Of a stretch of DNA of 64,000 nucleotides, positions 45,956 through 57,890 are shown piece by piece. This stretch comes from Lathyrus oleraceus (taxonomy: Eukaryota; Streptophyta; Magnoliopsida; Fabales; Fabaceae), in NCBI RefSeq assembly GCF_024323335.1, contig NC_066585.1, positions 531,230,582 to 531,294,581 on the forward strand, given 5' to 3'. Below the pieces are notes generated by a model. The model was not told the DNA's origin and ran no database searches. It worked only from the letters and a program-made list of their open reading frames with translations. Made by a program: the position numbers and the translations under genes. Within the stretch, counting starts at the first letter, position 1; every line of letters begins with the position of its first letter.

Positions 45956-46292
45956 TGTTATTTACTCTTTCTTAGTGTCAATCAGTTGTTTTATAAAGTT
46001 GCAGATATAGGCAATCAGCACTGTGTCTTCAAGTGTGGAACGGGTCAACAGTTTTAAGGAAATTTCGTTCAACTGTCTCCGAAGCATAATCAACGCAAAA
46101 GCTGTTTGAAAAATAATTGAGTGGAAATGTTGTTGTGGGTTGCATTTTCATTGCTTCCAAATCATGAGGACTTTTCCTATGAATTAGTTCCTTGTACTAT
46201 TTTATGATTTGCAATATAAATGACTATCCCTACACTATTTTTCTAGTTTCTCTCTTTTGTTAAGAGTTACACGAAAGTACTTCGGTGAGATT
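45956..46292 (-). promoter_or_regulatory. Upstream region of the receptor-like protein gene
   Basis: Only about 337 bases separate the start codon from the LTR of copia element 3, so the promoter is short or includes the LTR. The region is duplicated at 53603-53985 with small indels, one of about 66 bases. No clear TATA box was chosen. Confidence 0.5.
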
Positions 46293-46641
46293 TGTTAGAA
46301 CAGAAAAGTGAATACAGATCATAATAAAGAGGTAATCTGCTATCATTGCATAGGAGTGAGGTTATAGTCTGATTTTGAAGATCCAACCTAGTGGGTCAAT
46401 ATTGAAGGATAATTCAGTATTTTAATATTTCGCCTATGTGGCATTATTATTTGTATATATATAGTGTTGTAACTGTCAACAGTTGTATCCACTGAATATT
46501 GTAGTGCAATGTGTGCGCAACTAATTTTTGTGTGTAACCGTTAGTGGAATTATTAGAGGAAGTTTGTTAGAATTTTCGGACTCTCTCTCTCTCTCTTCTC
46601 TTTCATCCTCCATCTTCATTTTTTTACCTTGTGCGCCAACA
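46293..46641 (+). repeat. 5' LTR of copia element 3
   Basis: TGTTAGAACAG...GCGCCAACA, followed after two bases by the primer binding site TGGTATCTAGAGC (46644-46656). TATATATATAG lies near 46456. Start placed by the TG...CA rule; a 3' LTR is absent. Confidence 0.65.
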
Positions 46642-46840
46642 ATTGGTATCTAGAGCTTCAGATCAGATCTATAGGGAAACACGAGGAAACACGAGTGAAT
46701 GATGAGGTGTGATTGATTTCGTTTCTTGAGTTCGTGTTGAACTTTTGATCGGAATCATAACAAAATCACATTTCTTGATTCTGCGGGATTGGGAAACACT
46801 ATTGTTTGGGGATATCTAAGTGTATTGCACAAGGTTGAAG

Positions 46841-49407
46841 ATGAACGGAAACGGTAATCTGAGTACCAAGCTTCTAGTGTTCGATGGCAAGAACTGGAAT
46901 CAGTGGATGATTAAGATACGTGTGTTGTTCGGCGCTCAAGATGTTCTTGATCTCGTCAACGACGGTTACGTTCTGGTTGCACTTCTGGTAAATGCAACGG
47001 ATGCGCAGAGAAATGCTCAGCATGATTTGAGGAAGAAGGATCATAAGGCGTTGTTCTACATCCATAAGTGTGTGGATGTGAATGTGTTTGATAAAATTGC
47101 TTATTCGACGACGGCGAAGACTGCGTGTGACACATTGGTATGGTCATACGACGATGATGCATCAGTGAAGGAGGTGAAGTTTCAGTCTCTATGTAAGTAG
47201 TATGAGACCTCAACTTTTGGAAGGCAGAAGAGTGCTCAGAAGGAGAAGGAGAAGTATGACAAGAGAAAAGTTCAGTGATACTGTTGTAAGAAGTTTGGTC
47301 ACTTCGCTGTTGATTGTTGGTCAAACAAGGATAGGAAGCCAGAAGAAGCAAACATAGCTAGAAGAGATTCTGATGATGAATATGTGTTATTGATGGCTTT
47401 TGAACTTGATGATGCGTATTTGGCAGACTGGTAGTATATGGACACTGGCTACTCAAATCATCTTACTGGAAATAAGAAACGGTTGGTTGACTTTAACTCT
47501 TGTAAGAGGATAAAGATCAGATGTGTTGATGATAAATACCTTTATGCTGAAGGTGTGGGAAATGTCAGAGTAGTCCTAAATAATGATAAATCAGCATTGA
47601 TTCAGAATGTGTGGTATGTTCCTGGCATGAAAAACAATCTGATGAGTGTAGGTCAATTAATTGAGAAAAGATTCTTAGTTACCATGAAGGACAATGTTCT
47701 GAAGTTGTATGACTGTAATCAAAAGTTGATTATGAAGTCAGAATAGGGGAAGAATAGAACATTCAAAGTGAATGTTAAAATTGTTGACTCCGAATACCTT
47801 AGTGCAACAAGTGTTGTGAAGGAAAATGAGATGTGGCATAAAATATTTGGTCATTTGAACTTCAGAAGCTTAGGGCATATGAATTCAAAGAAGTTGGTAC
47901 ATAGAATTCCTGCAATTAAGAAACCATAGAAGTCATGCAATGTGTGCATAAGAGGAAATCAACCAAGAATGTCATTTGCATCTGAAATGCCTCCAAGAGC
48001 AAAGCATGTTCTGGGTGTGGTGCATTCTGATGCGGTGGAACCATTTCTAGTAACTTCACTTAGAGAGAATAAATACTTTGTGTCATTTGTTGATAAGCTC
48101 ACAAGGATGACATGGGTATCCCTCATAAATTTCAAACACGGGGTGTTTGCTGAATTTAAGAAATTCAGAATCAAGGCTGATAATAAGAGTGGTCAGAAGC
48201 TGAAAATTCTCAAAACTGATGATGGAAGTGAGTATAACTCTACAGAGTTCAGAAAGTTCTGTGAGGAGAATGGAATTGAGCATGAGGTGACTGCTCCATA
48301 CACTCTTTAATAGAATGATCTTGTTGAAATAAGAAACCGAACTTTGCTTAATATGACAAGGATTATGCTAAAGGAGAAGAAGCTACCTCACACCTTGTGG
48401 GGAGAAGCTAATGCTCATGCAACATATGTGCTCAACAGGTGTCCAACCAAAAGAACTGAAGGAAACTGTTTCTTTAGAGAAGTGGACTGGAGATAAGAAA
48501 AGTGTGAGCCATCTGAACGTGTTTGGTTCTGTTTGTTACAAACATGTTCCAAATGATAAGTGAAGGAAGTTGGATGATAGAAGCAAAGTTATGTTGCTTG
48601 TAGGGTACCATGGTACATGTGCTTATAAGCTCTATTATCCTGTGAGTAACAATGTTGAATTCAGCATAAATGTTATTGTGAAGCAATCAGAAGCGTGAGA
48701 TTGGAGTAAAATATCAATCTAACTCTGGTGTAGAGTTAACCTCTGGAGATACTTCAGAATCTGAATGTTCTAAAGATGAGTCAGAATCAGAAGATGATTC
48801 TGACGGAGACTCAGAAGGCGACTCTGACTCTAAAGGCAACGCTGACTCTGAAGGTGAATCTGATTCTGATTCTGATCCAGATTCTAATGGTGATTCAGAC
48901 TCTGGTGGAGATCCAGACTCTAGGAATATTCCAGACTCTGAAGGTGGTCATGCCTCTAAAGGTGGTACTTCTGGGGTTCTAGCATCTGATATTGTTTCAG
49001 CGTCCGTAGAGATTCTGAACAAGTTCAGAGGCCACAAAGAATCAGACAAATACTAAGAAGGTTTGCAAAGTTTGACAGGCTGCAAGATACTGAAATAGAG
49101 TCTGAAGGAGAATTCATTCAATGTGTCATGTTAGTAGAGTCTGAACCAGTGAGTACTGAAGAAGCACTCAAGAAGAAAGTGTGGTTGAAGGCCATGAAAG
49201 AATAACTTGGAGCTATAGAAAGAAACAAGACTTGGAAGTTGACTGAGCTTCCAAATAACAAGAAAGACATCAGCATTAGATGGGTTTTCAAGGTGAAACT
49301 AAAACTAGATAGACCAATTGGAAAACACAAAGTAAGGTTAGTAGAAAACGGTTTCCTACAAAAACCCAGGTTAGATTACTTTGAAGTGTTTTCTCAGTTA
49401 CAAAGGT
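46841..49407 (+). pseudogene. Copia element 3, gag-protease-integrase-partial RT
   Basis: Gag starts MNGNGNLSTKLL (46841) and is interrupted at 47198; a short deletion leads to the zinc knuckle CCKKFGHFAVDC (47281), preceded by a stop. The protease-like DTGYSNHL follows at 47439, pre-integrase HLNFRSLGH near 47860, integrase HSDAVEP (48024), LKTDDGSEYNS (48212) and a damaged NGLVERRN site (48311). An acidic Ser/Asp/Glu-rich linker of about 65 codons is at 48770-48970, then the start of reverse transcriptase (WVFKVKLK) before the copy is cut at 49407. Several in-frame stops (47434, 47743, 47928, 48308). Homologous to the element split across 54045-60841. Confidence 0.85.
48770..48975 (+). repeat. 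Acidic-linker tandem repeat in copia element 3
   Basis: Degenerate GAYTCTGAW-type six-base steps coding SESEDDSDGDSEGDSDS-like sequence between integrase and reverse transcriptase. The same block occurs at 59818-60000 in the related copy with different repeat number, so it changes length easily. Confidence 0.75.
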
Positions 49408-49414
49408 GAAGTAA

Positions 49415-50649
49415 CGAAGGGCATCATGAAAATTATCCACTATACCCCTCAATTTTAGAATAATCGAGAGGATAATTTATATGATCATTGGATTGATCCC
49501 CAACAGTAGATTTTATATATTTTCATACCTCTCAGTTTATGACCAAAACCGAGGAAAAATATATTCTTTTTTATTTTAAATACTCATTACATTGTTTACA
49601 CATAATATTAATACATTAATTTATTTACAAACTACATTTCTTACGCGGAATATTAAATTAAACATATATAACAAATTCAATCCAATTCATTGGCATCATT
49701 GTCGGTGAAGAACAAATGTTCGCTATCTTGGGGAAGAATAAATGTTGGGGATCCTTGTTTCATTGATCTTGGGGAAAATCAAATGTTTGATGCAATATAT
49801 TCTTTATGGCTTTTGTATTCAGTTATTTCTGACATAAAATAAATAAAAAAGTTAGATAAGAAAAATAAATATTCAGTTATATGATTATTTAAGAACAAAA
49901 GTCTTGAACCCAAATAACTTTCTGCTCTTGCAATCCATCCTAGAGAACTTTTCTCAAATAAAATAAATGCTTCTTTAGATTTTAAAATTTTCAATGTCAA
50001 ATGTTTCACTATCAATTTTTAATATTTAGAATTCTTTTATAATGTCTTTTTGGTTTCACGCGGATCACTAATAACAATGTCTTGAGCATTGATACTCATT
50101 AAATGGACGTCAAATATTTGTATAAGGAAGCTGAAGAAACTTAATAAACACATTTGTATTTTCCCTTGATTATTACCCAAAACCAAGATAATATGTGTTT
50201 TTTTAAAATAAAAAATACAATAAAATATGTTTCATCCCAAACGTCACATACTTCTCGGTTTATGTAAAAAAAATCGAGGGGAGTAAGTTTTTTTTAAAAT
50301 TACATTGTTTACACATAATATTAAAATAAATTATTTAAACAATTCCAGATTTTGACAATGGATTTTTGGAGAACAACAAATGTTTTCAAGTTATTCTTAT
50401 AGAACAACAAATCTTTGTTGTTATTCAGATTTTGTTGTATACCACTTTTAAATAAATAAAATAATAAATTGTTGTTGCTGAGATTCGAAGCATGTCCTGA
50501 ATTATTTTTCCTCTCGGTTTTATTTAGAATACGAGTAAATATGTGGTATTTAATTTATAAAAAATAAAACATGATGCACTTTGACATTATACATCGATTT
50601 TTTGTTGGGTGAGATGAAAGTTTTGCCAAAAAATATATTTTGTAGTAGT
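49415..50649. mobile_element. CACTA-type element, 3' part (non-coding)
   Basis: Ends ATATATTTTGTAGTAGTG (50649), complement of a CACTACTACAAAATAT terminus. Subterminal words CCTCAATTTTAG, CTCAGTTTATGACC, AAAACCGAGG, TTCTCGGTTT and AATCGAGGGG are scattered at 49445-50530, as in the element at 21663-23352. No CACTA start was found; the left side directly abuts the broken copia element 3 at 49407. No coding sequence. Confidence 0.55.
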
Positions 50650-51856
50650 GTCAAGTTGTATTCGAATACAACACTTGCTTAAAATTTTTAAAACTGACTA
50701 CCTGTATTCAGATATAGTGATGTTATATTCGAGTACAACTTTGCTTTCAGCACCTGTCTTGGGATACAATAATGTTGTATCCGGACAAATCTTTTCTCTT
50801 AGTACTAGAAACATTTTTTTAAGGCAAAGCTTTCATGGGTTTTCATGAAATAACTTTGAAAATATTTTAGGTTAACTTTGAGTGATATATAAGATGAATG
50901 ATGATATATCGAAGATAAAGATAATCTTAGCTTTGTTCAATGTTGATCTTTGACACTTTGTCATGATTGATTGTTGTCTTCATCTTTATCGTTCATTGTC
51001 TTAATTTTTTTCTTTTTTGTTGATCATAATTGACTTTCTCTTTTTCTTCTTTTATTGATGTATTTGTCTTCATCAAAATCCTAACAAAGGTCAAGGAGAC
51101 ACTCTTCTTCACATAGGGGAGCCATTGACCAACACAACCAGATTGCTAGAAAACACATAGACTCTAATTCAGGATCTCCACTTAACATTTATGTCAAATC
51201 TGATAAGAAAATATAATCCAAGAAGCTAAAGCTTACTGAATCATACACTTATTTTCGTTTTGTATCATTTATAACTTATGGATTTTATAGAAATGACGTG
51301 ATAATTTCCAACTATCATTAAATGTTATGATATATGGATGAATTTCATTTGACATTAAATGATTTGTTTCATCTCATTTATGTTTGAAAAAATTGTGCAA
51401 TTCACAAATTTTAAATTAAAAACATAATTATCAAATTTATTTTTTAATTTGTATACAACTTGCAAATTCAATCTAACCCAGTTCGTAAGTGTTCGGGTTT
51501 GTTCAGGGCATTTTAATTATGAAATTGCAGGTTGACAGATAAATTCAACCTATTAAAATTTTAAACAGATGGAATAACAAGTTAAATCAAACTCGTTTCA
51601 AGCCAATATGTTTGCACCCCTAAATAAAATAGTGAAAAGTTGAGTATTTCGTAGTGTGACAAATTACTACAATTGTTTAGCCAAATTCAAATTTTTTATG
51701 CGGTTGTTGATGACTTTTATTTCGTCCTATTTGTGTAAAAGTTAATTTTGTTCAATGAAAATGTGTTGACTTTGTCAAGATATGGTATAGACCAATTGAT
51801 ATATCCATTAAATCACGAGCCTTTTTGACATAATAAAGATCATTAATAATATATTG
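50650..51856. other. No gene recognised
   Basis: AT-rich sequence without recognisable domains or element ends. Confidence 0.5.
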
Positions 51857-51858
51857 TA

Positions 51859-51997
51859 CTCCCTCTGTCCCATATTATAAGCAAATTTCACCTTTTTAGA
51901 TTCATTAAATAATTAATGTATCTAGTCTATATATAGATTAGATACATTAGTTATTTAATGAATCTAGAAAGGTGAAATTTACTTGGTACGGAGGGAG
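51859..51997. mobile_element. Stowaway MITE, 139 bp
   Basis: Starts CTCCCTCTGTCCC and ends GGTACGGAGGGAG, with long inverted arms (GCAAATTTCACCTTTTTAGA and complement) and TA on both sides (51857-51858 and 51998-51999). This is the Tc1/mariner-derived Stowaway pattern. Nearly a perfect hairpin; no coding capacity. Confidence 0.93.
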
Positions 51998-51999
51998 TA

Positions 52000-52878
52000 T
52001 ATATTTGCTAGCAGTCTAGTATGGGTTGTTATTATACTATAATAAATTTCTTTAGGTCGCTTTCTAAATTTTCACCATAGAAGAAAAACATGGAGTGTTA
52101 TTTTCCATCGTTGAATGGAAAAGGCGAGACTCACTATACCTCTTTTTTCAAGGAAACTTCTTATATAATTTTGCATCCTTAAACAACATCTATAAGACTA
52201 TCATCTGTCACATAACTAAGAGCAAGTAAAGAAAACAATGAGAATTATTTTACTTTCATTCCTTCTTTTCTATTATAGCATCTTTTTTATCAAATAATAT
52301 AATCAACTAAATCTCTGATCAGAGAGTAGAAAGAGAATAAAATTTGAATATTAATATAAATAGATATAGTTATTTTTACTTTTCTACACAACACAACAAT
52401 AAAATATAATTTTTTTGAGTGTATTGAAGATTTGGATAGTTGTATGTTTAGAGAGGATTCTGTATTTTTCCATTCAAAAACAATTTGTTGATAGGTTTTC
52501 TTTTTTTCTGTTCAAAAATCTTGAGAGAATTTTTTATTTTTCTGTTCAAAATAGTTTGTTAAGAGTGTTTGCAATTTTTTCGTCAAAAAATTGTAATTGA
52601 GAGATGGCTTACAATTTTTTTTTTCAAAAGTTATAGTTTAATGAGAGAGTTTGTAATTTTGTTTTGAATAGATTAAAAGTTGAATAATGAATTTGTGAGT
52701 TTTTTTTTTAATTTTTTCTTTTTTTTCTTTTTGTGAATAGTGCGTAAAAAATTATTTATTTTTGTTATTTCCCCAACACGTCTATCTCATTGTTTCCTCT
52801 TTCAAATGTCTTGAGGAACAATCATTGTTGCGTCAACTAAAAAATAATTTCACATTTGATCCTCAATTTTCTACCAAA
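52000..52878. other. No gene recognised; T-rich degenerate repeats
   Basis: The stretch 52430-52720 contains loosely repeated GAGAGRATT...TTTTTCTGTTCAAAA units. No protein or element ends recognised. Confidence 0.45.
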
Positions 52879-52883
52879 TTAAA

Positions 52884-53331
52884 TGTTGTGAAACGATGCC
52901 CAAAATAATAGAGTATGATCGGTTTCTTGATTAATAAGAATGTCACAAAGTAAAGGAAAAGATAAAAAAGAAGAGAAAGAACAATAAATGTGGTTAAAAT
53001 CTGAATTCTTGATTCAATTACACATTAACGAACAATGTTTACAATTGAATCTCAACCATACCACTTTCTCGCTCTGATTAGGATTATCAGTGATTGATGG
53101 AGAAGTGAGAACTAATATGTTATCTATAAGAAAACTAAATCATAGCCTTCAACTAACAAACTAAACAATTGGCTCAACAAACTGACCAAATTCAATATAC
53201 TAACTTAAACAACAATCTAACATATACAATTGCGTGCAAGAACAAACTTCGACCACGACATGCACGTCTTCGACTGCTGTCGAACCATGAAGTTAATCTT
53301 GTTGAGGCTAGAGTTTGATCCAAATACAACA
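52884..53331 (-). mobile_element. Copia-type solo LTR, 448 bp (putative)
   Basis: On the minus strand it starts TGTTGTATTTGG and ends CATCGTTTCACAACA, containing CGTGCATGTCGTGGTCGAAG and TGTTGAGCCAATTG, and TTATAGATAAC as a promoter-like site, all of which recall a common plant copia LTR family. Flanks are TTAAA and CTAAA (one mismatch in five). No internal coding sequence on either side, so probably a solo LTR. Confidence 0.6.
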
Positions 53332-53354
53332 CTAAAATTATGGAACAAAAATAC

Positions 53355-53602
53355 TCAAGGCCAATAACATTCCCTTCGGTGTCACAAGTTACACCACTCC
53401 AGTTGCAGCAAGCAATGCTTTGATTCCACAACTTCAGTTTGCTTGAACTTTCAAGCTTGAACATAAGACTGTTCTTTAACTGGAGTAACGATGATTGTTG
53501 ATGCTCACGACATTTGGCAGAGATAAAAGTGATTTGGAAACTGATATATATGTAGTAGAAGCATAAAAGGAAGGAAAACAATGAATGTAATGTAATTTTC
53601 AT
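53355..53602 (-). pseudogene. Receptor-like protein gene fragment (5' end only)
   Basis: Nearly identical to the first 82 codons of the gene at 42755-45955 (one Val-to-Ile change is visible in the signal peptide), including start, signal peptide and LRR cap up to GNVIGL. Homology breaks at 53355. The frame then runs through the solo LTR and stops at 53192, giving a 136-residue chimaera: signal peptide plus cap plus about 54 unrelated residues. Upstream sequence is duplicated too, so a promoter may be present. Probably non-functional, though a secreted cap fragment cannot be excluded. Confidence 0.85.
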
Positions 53603-54044
53603 TGTTATTTACTCTTTCTTAATGTCAATCAGTTGTTTTATAAAGTTACAGATATAGGCAATCAGCACTGTGTCTTCAAGTGTGGAACGGATCCACAGTT
53701 TTAAGGAAGTTTCGTTGAACTGTTTATGAAGTTGCTACATAATCAACGCAAAGCTGTTTGAAAAATAATTGAGTGGAAATGTTGTTGTGGGTTGCATTTT
53801 CAAGATGCATCCAAGTGAAAGTACTGCACATAAATTTGGGCACCAGTTTCCAATAAATTCCCATTTATTGCTTCCAAATCATGAGGACTTTTCCTATGAA
53901 TTAGTTCCTTGTACTATTCCTACACTATTTTTCTAGTTTCTCTCGTTGGTTAAGAGTTGCATGAAAGTACTTATGTGAGATATGTTAGAATAGAAACGTA
54001 AATACATATCAAAGTTAGGAGGCGATCCACTATCATTACTCATG

Positions 54045-55227
54045 AGTAGATTCTGATAAAGAATCTGTGTTATTGATGACTTCTGAATCTGATGATGCGT
54101 ATGTGGCAGACTGATGGTATATGGACACTGGTTCCTCAAATCATCTTACTGGAAATAAGAAACGGCTGATTGACTTTGACTCTTGTAAGAGGATAAAGAT
54201 CAGATGTGCGGATGATAAATACATTTATGCTGAAGGTATGGAAAATGCCAGAGTAGTTCTAAATAATGGTAAATCAACATTAATTCAGAACGGGTATGTT
54301 CCTGGCATGAAAATCAATATGATGAGTGTAGGTCAATTAATTGAGAAAGGATTCTCAGTTACCATGAAGGACAATGTTTTGAAGTTGTATAACTGTAATC
54401 AAAAGCTGATTATGAAGTCAGAACAGGGAAAGAATAGAACATTCAAAGCGAATGTTAAAACTGCAAACTATGAATGCCTTAGTGCAACAAGTGTTGTGAA
54501 GGAAAATGAGATGTGGCACAAAAAATTTGGTCATTTGAACTTCAAGAGCTTAGGGCATCTGAATTCAAAGAAGTTGGTACATGGAATTCCTACAATTGAA
54601 AAATCAGAGAAGTCATGCAATGTGTGCGTAAGAGGAAAGCAACCAAGACTATTATTTGCATCTGAAATGCCTCCAAGAGCAAAGCATGTTCTGCGTGTGG
54701 TGCATTCTGATGTGGTGAACCATTTCCAGTACCTTCACTTGGAGAGAATAAATACTTTGTGTCATTTTTTGATAAGTTCACAAGGATGACATGGGTATCC
54801 CTCATAAATTTCAAACATGGGGTATTTCCTGAATTTAAAAAATTCAGAATCAAGGCTGAGAATAAGAATGGTCCGAAGTTGAAAATTCTCAGAACTGGTG
54901 GTGAATGCGAGTATAACTCTACAAAGTTCAGAAAGTTTTGTGAAGAGAATGAAATTGAGAATGAGATGACTGCTCCATACACTCTTCAACATAATGGTCT
55001 TGTTGAAAGAAGAAATTGAACTTTGCTTAATATGACAAGGATTATGCTGAAGGAGAAGAAGCTACCTCACACCTTTTGCAGCATATGTGCTCAACAGGTG
55101 TCCAACCAAAAAGCTTAAGGGAATTGTTCTTTTAGAGAAGTGGACTGGAGATAAGCAAAGTGTGAGTCATCTGAACGTGTTTGGTTATGTTTGTTACAAA
55201 CACGTTTCAGATGCTAAGTGAAGGAAG
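54045..55227 (+). pseudogene. Copia element 4, protease-integrase part
   Basis: Aligns with 47360-48565 of copia element 3. The protease-like DTGSSNHLTG is at 54124; the frame 54121-54789 runs through pre-integrase (HKKFGHLNF, CNVCVRGKQ) to the integrase HSDVV before a frameshift; then 54759-55019 continues to VERRN. Relative to copia 3, about 1 kb (most of the LTR and gag) is deleted at 54044. The copy is interrupted by a CACTA element at 55228 and resumes at 59620. Confidence 0.85.
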
Positions 55228-55249
55228 CACTACGCCAAAAAAGACCTAT

Positions 55250-55720
55250 GAGAGCGCTTTTTTTGGCCTTTAAAAGCGCTTAAAAGCGCTGCCGTAGGTG
55301 GCGCTGCTATAGGTTTTAGCAGCGCTTTTTGTTTACTAAAAAGCGCTGCTAAAGGTTGTCAATAGAGAGCGCTTTTTAGTAAAAAGCGCTGCTAAAGGTG
55401 GTATATAGACAACCTTTAAGAGCGCTTTTTACTAAAAAGCGCTCTCTATTGACAACCTTTAGCAGCGCTTTTGAGTAAAAAGCGCTCTTAAAGGTTGTCT
55501 ATATACCACCTATAGCAGCGCTTTTTACTAAAAAGCGCTCTCTATTGACAACCTATAGCAGCGCTTTTTAGTAAAAAGCGCTCTCTATTGACAACCTATA
55601 GCAGCGCTTTTTACTAAAAAGCGCTCTCTATTGACAACCTTTAGCAGCGCTTTTTAGTAAAAAGCGCTCTCTATTGACAACCTTTAGCAGCGCTTTTTAC
55701 TAAAAAGCGCTGTCTTTTCC
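55250..55720. repeat. CACTA 5' subterminal array (~43 bp units)
   Basis: About nine units of AGCAGCGCTTTTTACTAAAA followed by AGCGCTCTCTATTGACAACC, each itself a hairpin around AGCGCTTTTTA. ACTAAAA and AGTAAAA alternate in the centre. In En/Spm such subterminal repeats bind the element-encoded TNPA protein; that role is inferred here. Confidence 0.9.
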
Positions 55721-56132
55721 TCTAGTAAAATAACAAAACGCTGCCTTCAGTTTAAGCCTACCATTTCAACCTGTAATATTTTTGGGAATAATCCCATAAA
55801 CCTGTAAATCAAGCCTCTCTAATTCAAGCATTTGGAGTCATAATCTATCCATGAAAGCAAACCAACACAAGGATAGATAGGCACTGAACACATTTGGAGT
55901 CATAATTCAAGCATTTGTAATTTTTAAAGCAAACCAACACAAGAATGAACACATTAATCTATCCATGAAATTAAAGATATCACTAAAATTATAAAGAACT
56001 ATACACAAGTCAAAACTAATATGTTATACGGCCTATTTGGAGTCATAACTAATCTGTTAAAAATATAAAGAACTATACACTTGCCAACCAGAAACCATTC
56101 TTCATCAAAGTATTCATGTTATTTTGAAACCA

Positions 56133-57890
56133 TTATATACTAAGTAATCTTTTCTCAATAAAATATTGACACAATTCCTCCTTGATTTGTTCCAACTGCA
56201 GTCTCGTGTAATGAGCACACTTGTATTCATCAAAGTACTACATAACAAAACATAATATGCATGATTTAGTTAAAAGTAATAAATAATATGAAATATTCGA
56301 TAAATATTAAAACAAATCCTAAGTTATAAATCCATACCGTGATTGGAATCTCTATTTGATTCATATTAATGATTTCCCTCATAAACCTCATTACAAAGTA
56401 TCCGCAATCGATACCGTTGCGCTGTAGAGGACACTACATAGAAAAATAAATAAGAATGTATAGTTATCTTTTCTTATCAAGTAGCATCACTATTATAAGC
56501 AAAATTGTGAAAATTAAAGTACCTGCACTTTTATCCACGTAATGTTGCTGGATTTAGTACGTGGTACTCGAGCTTGTCTTTGAGATCGGAACACTTTTAT
56601 TGATCTAACAAAATAAAAACATATATTTAGAACAATCTCACATAAATATACACGAATATTTAGAACAGTCTCACTTACGTATCAACTAATTGCTTCATAT
56701 CCGGATAATTTGTCCATTCACCATCTATCGAATTCAGAAAATATACCACTTCTTTTAAAGGATCAATAGCAAGCAACAACCAGTGACACCTATAAATTAA
56801 AACAAAAGTTTATATGGAAATTTTTTACGTTAAAGAAACAATTAAAGATTAGAATAAACTTAGAATTAAAATCTAACCCTGAATTATACGGCCAAAGATA
56901 CAAGTTGTTTGTACTGCTGGCCATGAATCTCTTGACTAAGTACTCTCTACATGAATCCGGTTCCCTACAAATTAATGCTTTGTTGACCAGGGAGGAAGAC
57001 ACGAAACGGAATCTGTTTGACAATTGATCATTCCCGCGCATGAAATTGTCATACAAGAACCTTCAATAAAAACATAATAAACATTAGACTATTTTATTGA
57101 AATGTGTAAATAAATTGTTCAAGTAATTAAATAATATATAGATCGGATTACCGGATGTATGTGTGTATAACACCGACGCCTAATTCTTGATGCCGAAAAA
57201 TATGTTCCAGATCTTCTTTTCCGATTGTTTCAGTGCATGAATAACCAAAGATATCTTCCTCCATATCCAGTAAGCGAATAGCACCAGCTGTTGCCATATC
57301 TGATGAGTCAACAAGTGTTTCAAGAGATATCTGGTATCGAGGCACAAAAGCACGTTTTTTGGCAAAGAAGTCACTGGAAGATCCCTTTTGTTTTTCTGTC
57401 GACTACCAATTTTCTGGCTCAGTTGTTGTGACCCTTGAGCAAATACCTATAAATCATATAACATAGGTAAATTATAAAATCATGCATTTTTTGATTCGGA
57501 TCATATAATTAACACTTTCAATATACCTCTTTTTGTGATGCAACAGACTCGTTGTGCCGCAAAATCCCTTGATCCTTAGATGCGGGTTTTGTAGGCGTCT
57601 AAAATTACCATGTAAAAAAAATTAACTTAACGGTTCAGAATTGACATTTGAATACTAAAAGATTCATAGTGGTTTTTGAATTCAACATACCTCATCATCA
57701 ATGAAAATGAGATCCAAGGGCCATGCAACAAATGATCCTATTGCATCTCGCAGCAATGTTGTCTCTGAAACAATGTTAGGTATCGGTAGCAACGCTTCCT
57801 TATCTAATACAACATCAACCGATACTTTAAGGTGTCCATCCGGGAGTGGTCTATGGTGAAGTAAATCTCCCGAAGTGTTGTGCAACTTCT
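56133..57890 (-). pseudogene. Ulp1-like cysteine protease (C48) gene, DUF8039-type N-terminus, one frameshift
   Basis: Eight exons with GT-AG introns fit on the minus strand: about 57890-57691, 57598-57527, 57446-57152, 57060-56878, 56789-56679, 56604-56523, 56433-56338, 56237-56133. The first holds a DUF8039-like block (VSVDVVLDKEALLPIPN, SFVAWPLDLIF). The C-terminal half is a C48 peptidase: CHWLLLAID (catalytic His, exon 5), YFLNSIDG (Asn where an Asp is usual), and QRNGIDCGYF (Gln and catalytic Cys, exon 7). Phases agree at every junction except inside exon 3, where six A (T at 57355-57360) instead of seven shift the frame. Upstream exon(s) may reach 59000 (leader-like sequence, GTTAGG donor near 58948). 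Transposon-carried Ulp1 genes (Kaonashi type in MULEs) are known; the target is unknown. Confidence 0.82.

Noticed and set aside
48776..48982. Leu/Ile/Thr-rich frame in copia 3
   Set aside because: Alternative frame of the acidic linker repeat; the polyprotein frame is the Ser/Asp/Glu-rich one.
55250..55720. CRISPR-like array
   Set aside because: Regular repeats, but the units are subterminal hairpins of a CACTA element in a plant genome, spacers are not unique and no cas genes exist.
57180..57374. Separate small gene on the minus strand
   Set aside because: It is the out-of-frame reading of exon 3 of the Ulp1-like gene after the 1-base loss.
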